Assembly: GCA_958298945.1 (NCBI GenBank)
Contig: OY282608.1
Coordinates: 59,248,951 to 59,312,950, forward strand
DNA length: 64,000 nt
Reading direction: 5' to 3'
Origin: Atherix ibis
Lineage: Eukaryota > Arthropoda > Insecta > Diptera > Athericidae
Position numbers and translations under genes: made by a program
The notes under the pieces: model-generated
Told to the model about the DNA's origin: nothing
What the model saw: only the letters and a program-made list of their open reading frames with translations
Database searches by the model: none
Part shown: one piece after another, positions 14,245 to 28,390 of the stretch
Numbering within the stretch: position 1 is the stretch's first letter
Layout of the letters: each line of letters begins with the position of its first letter

Positions 14245-16250
14245 AACCAACAAGCCAACAAACCAACAAACCAACAAACCAACAAACCAACAAGCCAACA
14301 AGCCAACAAACCAACAAGCCAACAAGACAACAAACCAGCAAGCCAACAAACGAGCAAACCAACAAACAAACAAACCAACAAACCAACAAACCAACAAACC
14401 AACAAACCAACAAACCAACAAACCAACAAGCCAACAAACCAACAAGCCAACAAACCAACAAACCAACAAACCAACAAACCAACAAACCAACAAGCCAACA
14501 AGCCAACAAACCAACAATCCAACAAGCCAACTAGCCAATAAACCAACAAGCCAACAAACGAACAAACCAACAAACCAACAAACCAACAAACAAATAAACC
14601 AACAAACTAACAAATCAACAAACCAACAAACCAATAAACCAACAAACAAATAAACCAACAAACCAACAAACCAACAAACCAACAAAGCAACAAACCAACA
14701 AACCAAGAAACCAATAAACCAACAAGCCTACAAACCAACAAACCAACAAACCAACAAACCAACAAACCAACAAACCAAGAAACCAACAAACCAACAAACC
14801 AACAAACCAACAAACCAACAAACCAACAAACCAACAAACCAACAAACCAACAAACCAACAAACCAACAAACCAACAAACCAACAAACCAACAAACCAACA
14901 AACCAACAAACCAACAAACCAACAAACCAACAAACCAACAAACCAACAAACCAACAAGCCAACAAACCAACAAACCCGCAAACGAACAAACAAACAAACC
15001 AACAAGCCAACAAACCTAGAAACCAACAAGCAAACAAGCCAACAAACCAACAAACCAACAAACCAACAAACCAACAAACCAACAAACCAACAAACCAATA
15101 AACGAACAAACCAACAAACCAACAAGCCAACAAACCAAAAAACGAACAAACCGACTAACCCAACAAACCAACAAACCAACAAACCAACAAACCAACAAGC
15201 CAACAAACAAACAAACCAACAAACAAACAAACCAAGAAACCAACAAACCAAGAAATCAACAAACCAACAAACCAACAACCGAACAAACCAACAAACCAAC
15301 AAGCTAGCAAACAAACAATTCAACAAACAAACAAACCAACAAACCAAGAAACGAACAAACCAACAAACCAACAAACCAACAAACCAACAAAACAACAAAC
15401 TAACAAACGAACAAACCAACAAACCAACAAACCAACAAACCAACAAACCAACAAACCACCAAGCCAACAAACGAACAAACCAACAAACTAACAAACCAAC
15501 AAACCAGCAAGCCAACAAATCAAAAAACCAACAAACCAACAAACCAACAAACCAACAAACAAACAAACCAACAAACCAACAAGCCAACAAACCAACAAAC
15601 CAACAAATCAACAAGCCAACAAACCAACAAGCCAACAAACCAACAAACCAACAAACCAACAAACCAACAAGCCAACAAGCCAACAAACCAACAAGCCAAC
15701 AAGACAACAAACCAACAAGCCAACAAACGAGCAAACCAACAAACAAACAAACCAACAAACCAACAAACCAACAAACCAACAAACCAACAAACCAACAAAC
15801 CAACAAGCCAACAAGCCAACAAACCAACAATCCAACAAGCCAACTAGCCAATAAACCAACAAGCCAACAAACGAACAAACCAACAAACCAACAAACCAAC
15901 AAACAAATAAACCAACAAACTAACAAATCAACAAACCAACAAACCAATAAACCAACAAACAAATAAACCAACAAACCAACAAACCAACAAACCAACAAAG
16001 CAACAAACCAACAAACCAACAAACCAATAAACCAACAAGCCTACAAACCAACAAACCAACAAACCAACAAACCAACAAACCAACAAACCAACAAACCAAG
16101 AAACCAACAAACCAACAAACCAACAAACCAACAAACCAACAAACCAACAAACCAACAAACCAACAAACCAACAAACCAACAAACCAACAAACCAACAAAC
16201 CAACAAACCAACAAACCAACAAACCAACAAACCAACAAACCAACAAATCA
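14207..16250. repeat. Duplication at 1,313-1,377-bp offset with an 8-unit length difference
   Basis: About 14,207-14,960 is repeated at about 15,584-16,250. The anchor CGAGCAAACC lies at 14,351 and 15,728 (offset 1,377), whereas CTAGCCAATA lies at 14,531 and 15,844 and AAAGCAAC at 14,684 and 15,997 (offset 1,313). The 64-bp drop means that eight units were lost in the second copy, or gained in the first, between these anchors. Each copy ends in a long run of perfect CCAACAAA units. Confidence 0.75.
14783..14950. repeat. Run of 21 perfect CCAACAAA units
   Basis: Between a CCAAGAAA unit ending at 14,782 and a CCAACAAG unit starting at 14,951 there are 21 identical consensus units. It is among the longest unbroken perfect runs I noticed. 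Comparable runs lie at about 16,100-16,247, 28,811-28,938 and 31,331-31,458. Unbroken runs inside a degenerate array are the usual sites of recent slippage. Confidence 0.85.
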
Positions 16251-19200
16251 AGAAACCAACAAGCCCACAAGCAAACAAACCAACAAACCAACAAACCAAC
16301 ATACCAACAAACCAACAAACCAACAAGCCAACAAGCCAAAAAATGAACAAACCAACAAACCAACAAACCAACAAACCAACAAACGAACAAACCAATAAAC
16401 CAACAAACCCACAAACCAACAAAACAACAAACCAACAAACGAACAAACGAACAAGCCACCAAACCAACAAACCAACAAACTAACAAACCAACAAACCAAC
16501 AAACGAACAAACAAAAAAACCAACAAACCAAGAATCCAACAAACCAACAAACCAACAAGCCAACAAACCAACAAACCAACAAACCAACAAACCAACATAC
16601 CAACAAGCCAACAAACCAACAAACCAACAAACGAAAAACCAACAAACCAATAAACGAACAAACCAACAAGCCAACAAGCCAACAAACCAACAAGCCAACA
16701 TGCCAGCAAACGAACAAACCAACAAACAAATAAACCAACAAACCAACAAACAAATAAGCCAACAAACCAACAAACGAACAAACCAACAAACCAACAAACC
16801 AACAAACCAACAAACCAACAAACCAACAAACCAACAAACCAACAAACCAAGAAACCAACAAACCAACAACCCAAGAAACCAAGAAACTAAGAAACCAACA
16901 AACAAACAAGCCAACAAACCAACAAACCAACAAACCAACAAACCAACAAACCAACAAACCAATAAACCAAGAAACGAACAAACAAACAAACCAACAAACC
17001 AACAAGCCAACAAACCAACAAACCAACAAGCCAACATACCAACAAACCAACAAACCAACAAACCAACAAACCAACAAACCAACAAACCAACAAACCAACA
17101 AACCAACAAGCCAACAAACTAAAAAACCAACAAACCAACAAACCAACAAGCCAACAAACCAACAAACCAAGTAACCAACAAACCAACAAACCAAGAAACC
17201 AAGAAACTAACAAACCAACAAACCAACAAGCCAACAAACCAACAAACCAACAAGCCAACAAGCCAACAAACCAAAAAACCAACAAACCAACAAACCAACA
17301 AACCAACAAACCAACAAACCAACAAACCAACAAACCAAGAAACTAACAAACCAACAAACCAACAAGCCAACAAACCAACAAACCAACAAGCCAACAAGCC
17401 AACAAACCATCAAACAAACAAGTCAACAAGCCAACAAATTAACAAGCCAACAAACGAACAAACCAACAAACAAACAAACCAACAAACCAACAACCCAACA
17501 AACCAACAAACCAACAAACCATCAAGCCAACAAACCAACAAACCAACAAGCCAACAAGCCAACAAACCAAAAAACCAACAAACCAACAAACCAACAAACC
17601 AATAAACTCACAAACGAACAAACCAACAAACCAACAAACCAACAAGCCAACAAACCAACAAACCAACAAGCCAGCAAGCCAACAAACCAACAAACCAACA
17701 AACCAACAAACCAACAAACCAACAAACCAAGTAACCAACAAACCAACAAACCAACAAACCAACAAACCAAGAAACCAACAAACCAACAAACCAACAAGCC
17801 AACAAGCCAACAAACCAAAAAAACCAACAAATCAACAAGCCAACAAACCAGCAAACCAACAAACCAAGTAACCAACAAGCAAACAAACCAAAAAGCCAAC
17901 AAACAAATAAACCAACAAACCAACAAACCAACAAACAAATAAACCAACAAACCAAAAAGCCAACAAACCAACAAGCCAACAAACCAACAAACCAACAAAC
18001 AAACTAACCCACAAAAGAACAAACCAACAAACAAACAAACCAACAAGCCAACAAACCAACAAACCAACAAACCAACAAACCAACAAACCAACAAGCCAAC
18101 AAATCAACAAGCTAACAAACGAACAAACCAAGCAACAAACAAACCAACCAACCAACAAACCAAGAAACCAACAAACCAACAAACCAACAAGCCAACAAAC
18201 CAACAAACCAACAAGCCAACAAGCCAACAAACCAAAAAACCAACAAACTAACAAACCAACAAACCAACAAACCAACAAACCAACAAACGAACAAACCAAC
18301 AAACCAAAAAACCAACAAGCCAACAAACGAACAAACGAACAAACCAACAAACAAACAAACCAACAAACCAACAAGCCAACAAACCAGCAAACCAACAAAC
18401 CAAGTAACCAACAAGCAAACAAACCAAAAAGCCAACAAACAAATGAACCAACAAACCAACAAACCAACAAACAAATAAACCAACAAACCAAAAAGCCAAC
18501 AAACCAACAAGCCAACAAACCAACAAACCAACAAACAAACTAACCCACAAAAGAACAAACCAACAAACAAACAAACCAACAAGCCAACAAACCAACAAAC
18601 CAACAATCCAAGTAACCAACAAGCCAACAAGCCAACAAGCCAACAAGCAAACAAACCAACAAGCCAACAAACGAACAAGCCAACAAACCAACAAACCAAC
18701 AAACCAACAAACCAACAAACGAACAAACGAACAAACCAACAAACCAACAAACCAACAAACCAAGTAACCAACAAGCCAACAAACCAACAAACCAACAAAC
18801 CAACAAACACACAAACCAACAAACCAACAAACCAACAAACCAAAAAACCAACAAACCAACAAACCAACAAGCCAACAAACCAACAAACCAACGAACCAAG
18901 TAACCAACAAGCCAACAAACCAACAAACCATCAAACCATCAAACCATCAAACCAACAAACCAACAAACAAACAAACCAACAAGCCAACAAGCCAACAAAC
19001 GAACAACCAACAAACCAACTAACCAACAAGCCAACAAACCAACAAACCAACAAGCCAACAAACCAACTAACCAACAAACCAACAAACCAACAAACCAACA
19101 AACCAACAAACTAACAACCGAACAAACCAACAAACGAACAAACCAACAAGCCAACAAGCCAACAAACCAACAAGCTAACAAACAAACAAACCAACAAACA

Positions 19201-22200
19201 AACAAACCAAAAAACCAACAAGCCAACAAACGAACAAACCAACAAACCAACAAGCCAACAAATCAACAAACGAACAAAATAACAAACCAACAAACGAACA
19301 AACCAAAAAGCCAACAAACCAACAAACCAACAAGCCAACAAACGAACAAACCAACAAACAAATAAACCAACAAACCAACAAGCTAACAAACCAACAAACC
19401 AACAAACCAACAAACGAACAAACAAACAAACCAACAAACCAAGAAACCAACAAACCAACAAACAAACAAACCAAAAAATCAACAAACCAACAAACCAACA
19501 AACCAACAAACCAACAAACCAACAAACCAACTAACCAACAAACCAGCAAACCAACAAACCAACAAACCAACAAACCAACAAACGAACAAACCAACAAACC
19601 AACAAGCCAACGAGCCAACAAACCAACAAACCAAAAAACCAACAAGCCAACAAACGAACAAACCAACAAACCAATAAACCAACAAACCAACAAACCAACA
19701 AACCAATAAACCAACAAACCAACAAACCAACAAACAACAAACCAACAAGCCAACTAGCCAACAAACGAACAAACCAACAAACCAACAAACCAACAAACCA
19801 ACAAACAAATAAACCAACAAACCAACAAACCAACAAATGAACAAACCAAAAACACAACAAACCAACAAACCTACAAACAAACAAACCAACAAACCAATAA
19901 ACCAACAAACCAACAAACAACAAACCAACAAACGAACAAACCAACAAACCAACAAACCAACAAACCAATAAACCAACAAACAAATAAACCAACAAACCAA
20001 CAAACCAACAAACCAACAAACCAACAAACCAACAAACCAACAAACCAACAAACCAACAAACCAACAAACCAACAAACCATCAAACCAACAAACCAAAAAA
20101 CCAACAAACCAACAAACCAAAAAACCAACAAACCAACAAACCAACAAACCAACAAACCAACAAGCCAACAAGCCAACAAACCAACAAGCCAACAAACCAA
20201 AAAACAAACAAACCAACAAATCAACAAGCCAACAAACCAACAAACCAACGAACCAACAAACCAACAAACGAAAAAATCAACAAACCAACAAACCAACAAA
20301 CAACAAACCAACAAGCCAACTAGCCAACAAACGAACAAACCAACAAACCAATAAACAAATAAACCAACAAACCAAAAAACCAACAAATGAACAAACCAAA
20401 AAACCAACAAACCAACAAACCAACAAACCAACAAACCAACAAACCAACAAGCCAACAAGCCGACAAACCAACAAGCCAACAAACCAAAAAACAAACAAAC
20501 CAACAAATCAACAAACCAACAAACCAACGAACCAACAAACCAACAAACCAACAAACCAACAATCCAACAAGCCAACAAACCAACAAACCAACAAACCAAC
20601 AAGCCAACAAGCCAACAAAACCAAAAAACCAAAAAACCAACAAGCCAACAAACCAACAAACCAAAAAACCAACAAACTAACAAACGAACAAACCAACAAA
20701 CCAACAACCCAACAAACCAACAAACCAACAAACCAACAAACCAACAAACCAACAAACCAATAAGCCCACAAGCCAACAAACCAACAAGCCAACAAACAAA
20801 CAAACCAACAAAACCAACAAACCAACAAAACAACAAACCAACAAACCAACAAACCAACAAACGAACAAACCAACAAACCAACAAACCAACAAACCAACAA
20901 ACCAACAAACCAACAAACCAACAAACCAACAAACAAACAAATCAACAAACCAACAAACCAACAAACCAACAAACGAACAAGCCAACAAACCAACAAACCA
21001 ACAAACCAACAAACCAACAAACCTACAAACCAACAAACCAACAAACGAACAAACAAACAAACCAACAAACCAAGAAACCAACAAACCAAAAAACCAACAA
21101 ACCAACAAACCAACAAACCAACAAACCAACAAACCAATAAACTCACAAACGAACAAACCAACAAACCAACAAACCAACAAACCAACAAGCCAACAAACCA
21201 ACAAACCAACAAGCCAGCAAGCCAACAAACCAACAAACCAACAAACCAACACACCAACAAACCAACAAACCAACAAACCAAGTAACCAACAAACCAACAA
21301 ACCAACAAACCAACAAACCAAGAAACAAACAAACCAACAAACCAACAAGCCAACAAACCAACAAGCCAACAAGCCAACAAACCAAAAAACCAACAAATCA
21401 ACAAACCAACAAACCAACAAACTAACAAGCTAACAAACGAACAAACCAAGCAACAAACAAACCAACAAACCAACAAACCAACAAACCAACAAACCAACAA
21501 ACCAACAAGCGAACAAACCAACAAACCAACAAGCCAACAAGCCAACAAGCCAACAAACCAACAAACCAACAAACCAACAAGCCAACAAACGAACAAACCA
21601 ACAAACCAACAAACAAACAAACCAACAAACCAACAAGCGAACAAACCAGCAAACCAACAAACCAAGTAACCAACAAGCAAACAAACCAACAAGCCAACAA
21701 ACAAAAAAACCAACAAACCAAAAAACTAACAAACAAATAAACCAACAAACCAAAAAGCCAACAAACCAACAAGCCAACAAACCAACAAACCAACAAACAA
21801 ACTAACCCACAAAAGAACAAACCAACAAACAAACAAACCAACAAGCCAACAAACCAACAAACCAACAATCCAAGTAACCAACAAGCCAACAAGCCAACAA
21901 GCAAACAAACCAACAAGCCAACAAACGAACAAGCCAACAAACCAACAAACCAACAAACCAACAAACCAACAAACGAACAAACGAACAAACGGACAAACCA
22001 ACAAACCAACAAACCAACAAACCAAGTAACCAACAAGCCAACAAACCAACAAACCAACAAACACACAAACCAACAAACCAACAAACCAACAAACCAAAAA
22101 ACCAACAAACCAACAAACCAACAAGCCAACAAACCAACAAACCCACAAACACACAAACCAACAAACCAACAAACAAACAAACCAACAAGCCAACAAGCCA

Positions 22201-22689
22201 ACAAACAAACAACCAACAAACCAACTAACCAACAAGCCAACAAACCAACAAACCAACAAGCCAACAAACCAACTAACCAACAAACAAACAAACCAACAAA
22301 CCAACAAACCAACAAACTAACAACCGAACAAACCAAAAAACCAACAAACGAACAAACCGACAAGCCAACAAGCCAACAAACCAACAAGCTAACAAACAAA
22401 CAAACCAACAAACAAACAAACCAAGAACCCAACAAGCCAACAAACCAACAAACCAACAAGCCAACAAATCAACAAACGAACAAACAACAAACCAACAAAC
22501 GAACAAACCAACAAGCTAACAAGCCAAGAAACCAACAAGCCAACAAACGAACAAACCAACAAACAAATAAACCAACAAACTAACAAGCCAACAAACCAAC
22601 AAACCAACAAACCAACAAACCAACAAACAAACAAACCAACAAACCAACAAACCAACAAACAAACAAACCAAAAAACCAACAAGCCAACA

Positions 22690-25600
22690 AACCAACAAAC
22701 CAACAAACCAACAAACCAACAAACCAACTAACCAGCAAACCAACAAACCAACAAACCAACAAACCAACAAACCAACAAACCAACAAACGAACAAACCAAC
22801 AAACCAACAAGCCAACGAGCCAACAAACCAACAAACCAAAAAACCAACAAGCCAACAAACGAACAAACCAACAAACCAACAAACCAACAAACCAACAAAC
22901 CAACAAGCGAACAAACCAACAAACCAACAAGCCAACAAGCCAACAAACCAACAAACCAACAAACCAACAAGCCAACAAACGAACAAACCAACAAACAAAC
23001 AAACCAACAAACCAACAAGCCAACAAACCAGCAAACCAACAAACCAAGTAACCAACAAGCAAACAAACCAACAAGCCAACAAACAAATAAACCAACAAAC
23101 CAACAAACCAACAAACAAATAAACCAACAAACCAAAAAGCCAACAAACCAACAAGCCAACAAACCAACAAACCAACAAACAAACTAACCCACAAAAGAAC
23201 AAACCAACAAACAAACAAACCAACAAGCCAACAAACCAACAAACCAACAATCCAAGTAACCAACAAGCTAACAAGCCAACAAGCAAACAAACCAACAAGC
23301 CAACAAACGAACAAGCCAACAAACCAACAAACCAACAAACCAACAAACCAACAAACGAACAAACGGACAAACCAACAAACCAACAAACCAACAAACCAAG
23401 TAACCAACAAGCCAACAAACCAACAAACCAACAAACACACAAACCAACAAACCAACAAACCAACAAACCAAAAAACCAACAAACCAACAAGCCAACTAAC
23501 CAACAAACCAACAAACACACAAACCAACAAACCAACAAACAAACAAACCAACAAGCCAACAAGCCAACAAACGAACAACCAACAAACCAACTAACCAACA
23601 AGCCAACAAACCAACAAACCAACAAGCCAACAAACCAACTAACCAACAAACCAACAAACCAACAAACCAACAAACCAACAAACCAACAAACTAACAACCA
23701 AACAAACCAAAAAACCAAAAAACGAACAAACCGACAAGCCAACAAGCCAACAAACCAACAAGCTAACAAACAAACAAACCAACAAACAAACAAACCAAGA
23801 ACCCAACAAGCCAACAAACCAACAAACCAACAAGCCAACAAATCAACAAACGAACAAACAACAAACCAACAAACGAACAAACCAACAAGCTGACAAGCCA
23901 AGAAACCAACAAGCCAACGAACGAACAAACCAACAAACAAATAAACCAACAAACTAACAAGCCAACAAACCAACAAACCAACAAACCAACAAACCAACAA
24001 ACAAACAAACCAACAAACCAACAAACCAACAAACAAACGAACCAAAAAACCAACAAGCCAACAAACCAACAAACCAACAAACCAACAAACCAACAAACAA
24101 ACTAACCAGCAAACCAACAAACCAACAAACCAACAAACCAACAAACCAACAAACCAACAAACGAACAAACCAACAAACCAACAAGCCAACGAGCCAACAA
24201 ACCAACAAACCAAAAAACCAACAAGCCAACAAACGAACAAACCAACAAACCAACAAACCAACAAACCAACAAACCAACAAACCAACAAACCAACAAACCA
24301 ATAAACCAACAAACCAACAAACCAACAAACAACAAACCAACAAGCCAACTAGCCAACAAACGAACAAACCAACAAACCAACAAACCAACAAACCAACAAA
24401 CCAACAAACAAATAAACCAACAAACCAACAAACCAACAAATGAACAAACCAAAAAACCAACAAACCAACAAACCTACAAACAAACAAACCAACAAACCAA
24501 TAAACCAACAAACCAACAAACCAACAAACCAACAAACGAACAAACCAACAAACCAACAAACCAACAAACCAATAAACCAAAAAACAAATAAACCAACAAA
24601 CCAACAAACCAACAAACCAACAAACCAACAAACCAACAAACCAACAAACCAACAAACCAACAAACCAACAAACCAACAAACCAACAAACCAACAAACCAA
24701 CAAACCAACAAACCATCAAACCAACAAACCAACAAACCAACAAACCAACAAACCAATAAACCAACAAACCAACAAACCAACAAACCAACAAGCCAACAAG
24801 CCAACAAACCAACAAGCCAACAAACCAAAAAACAAACAAACCAACAAATCAACAAGCCAACAAACCAACAAACCAACGAACCAACAAACCAACAAACGAA
24901 AAAATCAACAAACCAACAAACCAACAAACGAACAAACCAACAAACCAACAAATCAACAAACTAACAAACCAACAAACCAACAAACCAACAAACCAACAAA
25001 CCAACAATCCAACAAGCCAACAAACCAACAAACCAACAAACCAACAAGCCAACAAGCCAACAAAACCAAAAAACCAACAAGCCAACAAACCAACAAACCA
25101 AAAAACCAACAAACGAACAAACGAACAAACCAACAAACCAACAACCCAACAAACCAACAAACCAACAAACCAACAAACCAACAAACCAATAAGCCCACAA
25201 GCCAACAAACCAACAAGCCAACAAACAAACAAACCAACAAAACCAACAAACCAACAAACCAACAAACCAACAAACCAAGAAACCAAGAAACCAACAAGCC
25301 CACAAGCCAACAAACCACCAAACCAACAAACCAACAAACCAACAAAACCAACAAACCAACAAACCAACAAACGAACAAACCAACAAACCAACAAACCAAC
25401 AAACCAACAAACGAACAAACCAACAAACCAACAAACCAACAAACCAACAAACCAACAAACCAACAAACCAACAAACCAACAAACCAACAAATCAACAAAC
25501 CAACAAACCAACAAACCAACAAACGAACAAGCCAACAAACCAACAAACCAACAAACCAACAAACCAACAAACCAACAAACCAACAAACCAACAAACCAAC

Positions 25601-28390
25601 AAACGAACAAACAAACAAACCAACAAACCAAGAAACCAACAAACCAACAAACCAACAAGCCAACAAACCAACTAGCCAACAAACAAATAAACCAACAAAC
25701 CAACAAACAAATAAACCAACAAACCAACAAGCCAACCAACCAACAAACGATCAAACCAACATACCAACAAGCCAACAAACCAACAAATGAACAAACCAAC
25801 AAACCAACAAACGAACAAACCAACAAGCCAACAAACTAACAAGCCAACAACAAATAAACCAACAAACCAACAAACCAACAAACCAACTAGCCAACAAGCC
25901 CACAAACCAAAAAACAAACAAACCAACAAATCAACAAGCCAACAAACCAACAAACCAACGAACCAACAAACCAACAAACGAAAAAATCAACAAACCAACA
26001 AACTAACAAACGAACAAACAAACAAACCAACAAACCAACAAACTAACAAACCAACAAACCAACAAACCAACAAACCAACAAACCAACAAACCAACAATCC
26101 AACAAGCCAACAAACCAACAAACCAACAAACCAACAAGCCAACAAGCCAACAAAACCAAAAAACCAACAAGCCAACAAACCAACAAACCAAAAAACCAAC
26201 AAACGAACAAACGAACAAACCAACAAACCAACAACCCAACAAACCAACAAACCAACAAACCGACAAACCAACAAACCAACAAACCAACAAACCAATAAGC
26301 CCACAAGCCAACAAACCAACAAGCCAACAAACGAACAAACCAACAAAACCAACAAACCAACAAACCAACAAACCAACAAACCAACAAACCAACAAACCAA
26401 CAAACCAACAAACGAACAAACCAACAAACCAACAAACCAACAAACCAACAAACGAACAAACCAACAAACCAACAAACCAACAAACCAACAAACCAACAAA
26501 CCAACAAACCAACAAACCAACAAATCAACAAACCAACAAACCAACAAACCAACAAACCAACTAACCAGCAAACCAACAAACCAACAAACCAACAAACCAA
26601 CAAACCAACAAACCAACAAACGAACAAACCAACAAACCAACAAGCCAACGAGCCAACAAACCAACAAACCAAAAAACCAACAAGCCAACAAACGAACAAA
26701 CCAACAAACCAACAAACCAACAAACCAACAAACCAACAAGCGAACAAACCAACAAACCAACAAGCCAACAAGCCAACAAACCAACAAACCAACAAACCAA
26801 CAAGCCAACAAACGAACAAACCAACAAACAAACAAACCAACAAACCAACAAGCCAACAAACCAGCAAACCAACAAACCAAGTAACCAACAAGCAAACAAA
26901 CCAACAAGCCAACAAACAAATAAACCAACAAACCAACAAACCAACAAACAAATAAACCAACAAACCAAAAAGCCAACAAACCAACAAGCCAACAAACCAA
27001 CAAACCAACAAACAAACTAACCCACAAAAGAACAAACCAACAAACAAACAAACCAACAAGCCAACAAACCAACAAACCAACAATCCAAGTAACCAACAAG
27101 CCAACAAGCCAACAAGCAAACAAACCAACAAGCCAACAAACGAACAAGCCAACAAACCAACAAACCAACAAACCAACAAACCAACAAACGAACAAACGGA
27201 CAAACCAACAAACCAACAAACCAACAAACCAAGTAACCAACAAGCCAACAAACCAACAAACCAACAAACACACAAACCAACAAACCAACAAACCAACAAA
27301 CCAAAAAACCAACAAACCAACAAGCCAACTAACCAACAAACCAACAAACACATAAAAACAAACAAACCAACAAACAAACAAACCAACAAGCCAACAAGCC
27401 AACAAACGAACAACCAACAAACCAACTAACCAGCAAGCCAACAAACCAACAAACCAACAAGCCAACAAACCAACTAACCAACAAACCAACAAACCAACAA
27501 ACCAACAAACCAACAAACCAACAAACTAACAACCGAACAAACCAAAAAACCAACAAACGAACAAACCGACAAGCCAACAAGCCAACAAACCAACAAGCTA
27601 ACAAACAAACAAACCAACAAACAAACAAACCAAGAACCCAACAAGCCAACAAACCAACAAACCAACAAGCCAACAAATCAACAAACGAACAAACAACAAA
27701 CCAACAAACGAACAAACCAACAAGCTAACAAGCCAAGAAACCAACAAGCCAACAAACGAACAAACCAACAAACAAATAAACCAACAAACTAACAAGCCAA
27801 CAAACCAACAAACCAACAAACCAACAAACCAACAAACAAACAAACCAACAAACCAACAAATCAACAAACAAACAAACCAAAAAACCAACAAGCCAACAAA
27901 CCAACAAACCAACAAACCAACAAACCAACAAACCAACTAACCAGCAAACCAACAAACCAACAAACCAACAAACCAACAAACCAACAAACCAACAAACGAA
28001 CAAACCAACAAACCAACAAGCCAACGAGCCAACAAACCAACAAACCAAAAAACCAACAAGCCAACAAACGAACAAACCAACAAACCAACAAACCAACAAA
28101 CCAACAAACCAACAAACCAACAAACCAATAAACCAACAAACCAACAAACCAACAAACAACAAACCAACAAGCCAACTAGCCAACAAACGAACAAACCAAC
28201 AAACCAACAAACCAACAAACCAACAAACCAACAAACCAACAAACAAATAAACCAACAAACCAACAAACCAACAAATGAACAAACCAAAAAACCAACAAAC
28301 CAACAAACCTACAAACAAACAAACCAACAAACCAATAAACCAACAAACCAACAAACCAACAAACCAACAAACGAACAAACCAACAAACCA
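22690..28390. repeat. Duplicated ~1.87-kb block at 3.83-kb offset
   Basis: About 22,690-24,555 is repeated at about 26,523-28,390. Anchors are CTAACCAGC at 22,728 and 26,561 (offset 3,833), CTAGCC at 24,349 and 28,176 (offset 3,827) and AATGAACAAACC at 24,440 and 28,275 (offset 3,835). The offset drifts by whole units and by a 2-bp change near 27,350, where ACACATAAAAAC replaces ACACACAAACC. Order and identity of variant units are otherwise shared. Confidence 0.75.

Larger units (their letters stand above)
4314..17100. repeat. Array neighbourhood B (tag ACCCGCAA)
   Basis: The tag ACCCGCAA, usually followed by ACGAAC or CCGAAC, starts at 5209, 7081, 7785, 8321, 9321, 10834, 11523, 12043, 13141, 13661 and 14974. 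It is commonly followed by an ACCTAGAAA or ACCTAGCAA unit. ATTCAAC and TTCAAAAAAC units also mark this part. Spacings include 704, 536, 1000 and 520 bp, with offsets of one to several bases wherever a frame-slipped unit lies between tags. The borders are approximate because neighbouring blocks share the common variants. No gene, RNA gene or mobile element is visible. Confidence 0.75.
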
